Source: Blastococcus sp. HT6-30 (GTDB taxonomy: Bacteria; Actinomycetota; Actinomycetes; Mycobacteriales; Geodermatophilaceae). From it: DNA of 64,000 nucleotides. This document shows positions 61,723 to 64,000 of this stretch, piece by piece (position 1 is the stretch's first letter; each line of letters starts with the position of its first letter). A program made the translations under genes and the position numbers. The stretch spans positions 640,001 to 704,000 of the forward strand of contig NZ_CP155792.1 of NCBI RefSeq assembly GCF_039729015.1, in the 5' to 3' direction. Under the pieces are notes generated by a model. The model had not been told where the DNA came from and did no database searches. It saw only the letters and a program-made list of their open reading frames with translations.

Positions 61723-61873
61723 GCAACCCCTCATCGGCGGGGACCACGGGCACCCTGACCGGTCGGCCGGGGGACGCCGTGCCGCCCGGGGGGTGCGGTA
61801 CGGGTGGGGCGGGTGATGCCGCATTCCGGTGCCCTCCGTGACCGAAGGGCACCGCTGAGTGGTCGGACGGGCG
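61723..61873. other. Intergenic region between fliM and the fliL tail copy
   Basis: About 150 bp. No gene seen. It should contain the original fliL-fliM spacer. Confidence 0.5.
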
Positions 61874-61906
61874 CTACTGCGTCACGTACTCCGTGTAGTA
61901 CGGCGC
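61874..61906 (-). pseudogene. Second copy of the fliL 3' end
   Basis: On the minus strand this reads ...APYYTEYVTQ and stop. The intact fliL ends MGIYYTEYVTQ and stop at 62378. Over 25 bases (61877-61901 versus 62381-62405) the two match except at three sites, with silent changes. The flanking codons differ. No start codon or fliL body precedes it, so it is a stranded 3' fragment. Confidence 0.75.
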
Positions 61907-61957
61907 ATTCTCAGTACTCACCAGCGCCTCCTCCGATCACACCCGGTCGGCGGGGGA

Positions 61958-62012
61958 CAATGTGCGCTGAGTGGTAGCTCCAGGGGCTGAAAGCCCCACT
62001 CAGCGCACATTG
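61958..62012. repeat. 17-bp perfect inverted repeat
   Basis: Arms caatgtgcgctgagtgg (61958-61974) and ccactcagcgcacattg (61996-62012) with a 21-base centre that itself contains ggggct/agcccc. The orphan frame's stop codon lies within one arm, so it may act as that frame's terminator. Confidence 0.85.
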
Positions 62013-62377
62013 CCCAGCTGACTCAGCCCGACCGGGTCGAGGATCCGAACTTCGACGGACGAGAGCGGCACGACGGCGGCACCCATGATGTCGGTGTTCA
62101 CATCGAGCCACATCGGGCGCGCCTCGCTCGCCGTCAGCGTCATCGGCGCCAGGTGTTCGGACTCGAAGACGTCACGCGAGACCCAGACCACGACGACCTG
62201 CGAACCATCCGGACCCTGTCGGGTTTGCAACGTGACAGGGGCCGCGCCTCGCCCGGTGGCGGGTAGTGGTCGCCAGCTCTTGGTGACCGGTCGACGAGGC
62301 GTCCATCCACCTTCGTCGGCTATGCATTGCTGGTAAGGCCGGAGAACTCGGGGATTAGCGAAACTGTTCGTCGCGTT
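62000..62377 (-). CDS. Orphan reading frame in frame with fliL, function unknown
   Basis: 125 codons stay open directly after the fliL TGA, in the same frame. The first conventional start is a TTG at 62230, giving 76 residues. The first ~45 codons use AAT, ATA, TGC and TTC-rich choices unlike the neighbours, while the later part looks like a real beta-rich domain (QVVVVWVSRDVFESEHLAP, MGAAVVPLSSVEVRILDP). No ribosome site is seen. It may be a 5'-truncated foreign gene, or a readthrough extension of FliL. I do not recognise the family. Confidence 0.45.
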   Translation of the reverse strand, partial: NATNSFANPRVLRPYQQCIADEGGWTPRRPVTKSWRPLPATGRGAAPVTLQTRQGPDGSQVVVVWVSRDVFESEHLAPMTLTASEARPMWLDVNTDIMGAAVVPLSSVEVRILDPVGLSQLGNVR

Positions 62378-62860
62378 TCACTGGGTTACGTACTCGGTGT
62401 AGTAGATGCCCATGACGGCCTTGACGTCGTGGTCGGTGTAGGCCTCGATGATCTTCGCCTGCAGCGACTCCTTGAGCGCCTCGCGGGCACCGGTCACGTC
62501 CCGCGGGTCTGCCTGTGAGAACGTCGAGATGATCAGGTCCATGGCCTTGGAGCCGTCCGGCCCGCCACCACCGTGACCGCCACCCGCGGCGCCGTCCTCG
62601 GTCAGCTCCAGGGCCACGCCGATCTTCAGGTAGCCGCCACCGGCGAGGTTGACCGCCACCGGGTCCAGCGCGAGGAACGTGCCGCTGGACACCGGCTCCT
62701 CCTCCGCCTCGGCCTTGCCCGAGCCGGCGAACAGGAAGAAGTAGGCGGCGCCCGCCCCGGCGAGCACGGCGACGGCCAGCACGAGGAGAAGCTTCTTCTT
62801 CCCGCTCTTGGCCTCGGTCTCCTCGCCCTCGGCGGGGGCGTTCTTGTCCTGCTTGCTCAT
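62378..62860 (-). CDS. fliL: Flagellar basal-body-associated protein FliL
   Basis: 160 residues. A Lys-rich N-terminus, one membrane segment (LLLVLAVAVLAGAGAAYFFLF), then the periplasmic FliL domain (LDPVAVNLAGGGYLKIGVALEL, MDLIISTFSQADPRDVTGAREAL, DHDVKAVMGIYYTEYVTQ). It stabilises the stator. A Gly/His insert (GGGHGGGG) sits in the domain. ATG overlaps the motB stop. Its last codons may derive from an insertion event (see findings). Confidence 0.92.
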   Translation of the reverse strand: MSKQDKNAPAEGEETEAKSGKKKLLLVLAVAVLAGAGAAYFFLFAGSGKAEAEEEPVSSGTFLALDPVAVNLAGGGYLKIGVALELTEDGAAGGGHGGGGPDGSKAMDLIISTFSQADPRDVTGAREALKESLQAKIIEAYTDHDVKAVMGIYYTEYVTQ

Positions 62861-63756
62861 TCGGGATCTCCCTGGTTGGCGGCGTCGATGCCCGGCAGGA
62901 GGGCGTTGGCCTCCGCCGAGGCGGTGGACAGGACGACGACGTCGACCCGCCGGTTGACGGTGACGGCGTTCGGGTCCGCCTCGGGCACCAGCGGCCGGGT
63001 CGAGGAGTAGCCGGTGGCCGACATCCGCGGCTGCGGGACGCCCTCGGCGGCCAGGTACCGCAGGACGGTGGTGGCGCGATACGTCGACAGCTCCCAGTTC
63101 GAGGGCCACGGGCCGCCCCGGGTGACCGGCAGGTGGTTGGTGTGCCCCTCGACCCCGAGCTCGTTGGGCAGCCCGGCGACGGCGGGCGCGACGGCGGCGA
63201 GGATGGCGCGGCCATCGGGCCGCAGCGCCGCCTCCTCGGCGTCGAAGAGCACCTGGTCGGCCACGATGTGCACGACGAGGCCGCGCTCGTCGATCTCGTA
63301 GCGCGCGGCGCCGGCGTAGCCGGCCGCGGCGAGCGCCGCCTCGATCCGGTCGCGGGCCGCGGCGAGCTCGGCGTACGCCTGCTGCGCCTCGGCGGCGACC
63401 CGCTCGGCGCGCTCGGCCGCCGCCTGGGCCGCGGCCTGGTCGACCTGCGCCTGCTGCACCGTCGGGTCCGGCGGGATGGCGGAGGCGATGTCGATCACGG
63501 CCGGCAGCCCATCGAGCACCGAACCCTCGGGGGTGGAGCTGGGCTGCACGGTGATCGGGGTGCCCAGCGTCTGCGCCAGGCCCTTGGCCAGGGCGGCGAA
63601 CTTGGCCTGGTCGACCTGGCTCATGGCGAAGAGCACCACGAAGAGCACGAACAGCAGCGTCATCATGTCCGCGTAGGACACCATCCACCGCTCGTGGTTC
63701 TCGTGCTCCTCCTCCTCGTGCTTCTTGCCGCGGCGCCGGACGCGCCCGGCGCTCAC
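62857..63756 (-). CDS. motB: Flagellar motor stator protein MotB
   Basis: 299 residues. The membrane segment with the proton-binding Asp is WMVSYADMMTLLFVLFVVLFAMS. A helical linker (QQAQVDQAAAQAAAERAERV) precedes an OmpA-like peptidoglycan-binding domain (VEGHTNHLPVTRGGPWPSNWELSTYRATTVLRYL, VNRRVDVVVLS). The N-terminus RGKKHEEEEHENHE is highly charged. GTG at 63756, 28 bases after motA. Confidence 0.96.
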   Translation of the reverse strand: MSAGRVRRRGKKHEEEEHENHERWMVSYADMMTLLFVLFVVLFAMSQVDQAKFAALAKGLAQTLGTPITVQPSSTPEGSVLDGLPAVIDIASAIPPDPTVQQAQVDQAAAQAAAERAERVAAEAQQAYAELAAARDRIEAALAAAGYAGAARYEIDERGLVVHIVADQVLFDAEEAALRPDGRAILAAVAPAVAGLPNELGVEGHTNHLPVTRGGPWPSNWELSTYRATTVLRYLAAEGVPQPRMSATGYSSTRPLVPEADPNAVTVNRRVDVVVLSTASAEANALLPGIDAANQGDPE

Positions 63757-63784
63757 GACCCGGTCCGGGCGGTTCCGGGCGTGC

Positions 63785-64000
63785 TCACGCGGCTTCCTTG
63801 GCGACCGAGCCCGGCGGCACGAGGGAGGTCAGCTTCAGCCGGACGGCGCGCGGGCTGGTACCGGCCTGGATCTCGGTGATGCCCTCGACGAGCAGCTCCA
63901 TCTGGGCGGCCTGCAGCTCGCTGACCCGCATGATCTTGGCGCCCATCGGCAGGAACCAGAAGTTGGCGGCCATGACGCCCCACAGGGTGGCGACGAACGC
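63785..64000 (-). CDS. motA: Flagellar motor stator protein MotA (C-terminal 71 residues)
   Basis: The frame is open to the window edge. It covers the fourth membrane segment region (TLWGVMAANFWFLPMGAKI) and the cytoplasmic C-terminus (MELLVEGITEIQAGTSPRAVRLKL) typical of MotA. The N-terminus lies outside. Confidence 0.92.
   Translation of the reverse strand, partial: AFVATLWGVMAANFWFLPMGAKIMRVSELQAAQMELLVEGITEIQAGTSPRAVRLKLTSLVPPGSVAKEAA

Noticed and set aside
61711-62405. Prophage or intact integrative element
   Set aside because: The segment between the two fliL tails is only about 480 bp and has no integrase, excisionase or replication gene; at most it is a remnant.
62378-63688. 436-residue protein covering fliL
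   Set aside because: The upstream part is a shadow of motB; the ATG at 62860 overlapping the motB stop starts a normal-length FliL.

Overview
The window comes from a very GC-rich actinobacterium. Mycothiol S-conjugate amidase (mca), GTG starts, 4-base ATGA/GTGA gene overlaps, TAnnnT -10 boxes that place the start codon at the transcription start, and the order eno-ftsB-DUF501-ppx all point to Actinobacteria. Together with a full flagellar export operon this suggests a motile Geodermatophilaceae-type organism (Blastococcus, Geodermatophilus or Modestobacter). The family call is inference from gene content. No phage, transposase, rRNA or CRISPR array was seen.

Layout. Positions 1-4968 (minus) hold a tightly overlapping surface-polysaccharide operon: a Wzz-like protein with a degenerate kinase domain, an O-antigen ligase, an APH-fold kinase and a PAPS-type sulfotransferase. 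Next come a TauE/SafE exporter, a membrane-anchored GH26-like glycosidase, and a 1,587-residue secreted beta-propeller/PKD protein whose last two modules are a 904-bp direct duplication. Positions 12683-27489 carry a conserved actinobacterial core (mfd ... surA-like lipoprotein, mazG, mscS, eno, ftsB, DUF501, ppx, type 5 uracil-DNA glycosylase, tRNA). It is split after mfd by a two-gene minus-strand cassette encoding a single-module A-T-TE synthetase and its own phosphopantetheinyl transferase. Positions 27618-41354 hold general genes: Bax inhibitor-1, thiolase, SGNH hydrolase, DUF2252, a MoxR/VWA pair, ilvA, a DrrAB-like ABC exporter and an M3 oligopeptidase. Positions 41448-50452 hold RNHCP-greA, mca, geranylgeranyl reductase, a TrhA/hemolysin III family protein, a cis/trans-prenyl transferase, a DUF885-like metalloprotease and a PIN-PhoH protein with a structured leader.

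Positions 51639-64000 (minus) form a flagellar operon read motA-motB-fliL-fliM-fliN-fliO-fliP-fliQ-fliR-flhB-flhA-flhF-small membrane protein. It is nearly gapless except between fliL and fliM. There, 650 bp of unusual DNA carries a second copy of the fliL 3' end, an orphan reading frame in frame with fliL, and a 17-bp perfect inverted repeat.

The most interesting signals are: the A-T-TE/PPTase cassette inserted into core synteny; the duplicated fliL tail flanking an orphan frame; a tRNA with a UAA (Leu) anticodon but a class I short variable loop; a family of nested palindromes at 3' gene ends; the very recent PKD module duplication; and two nucleotide-binding proteins (Wzz-kinase and FlhF) that have lost their P-loops.
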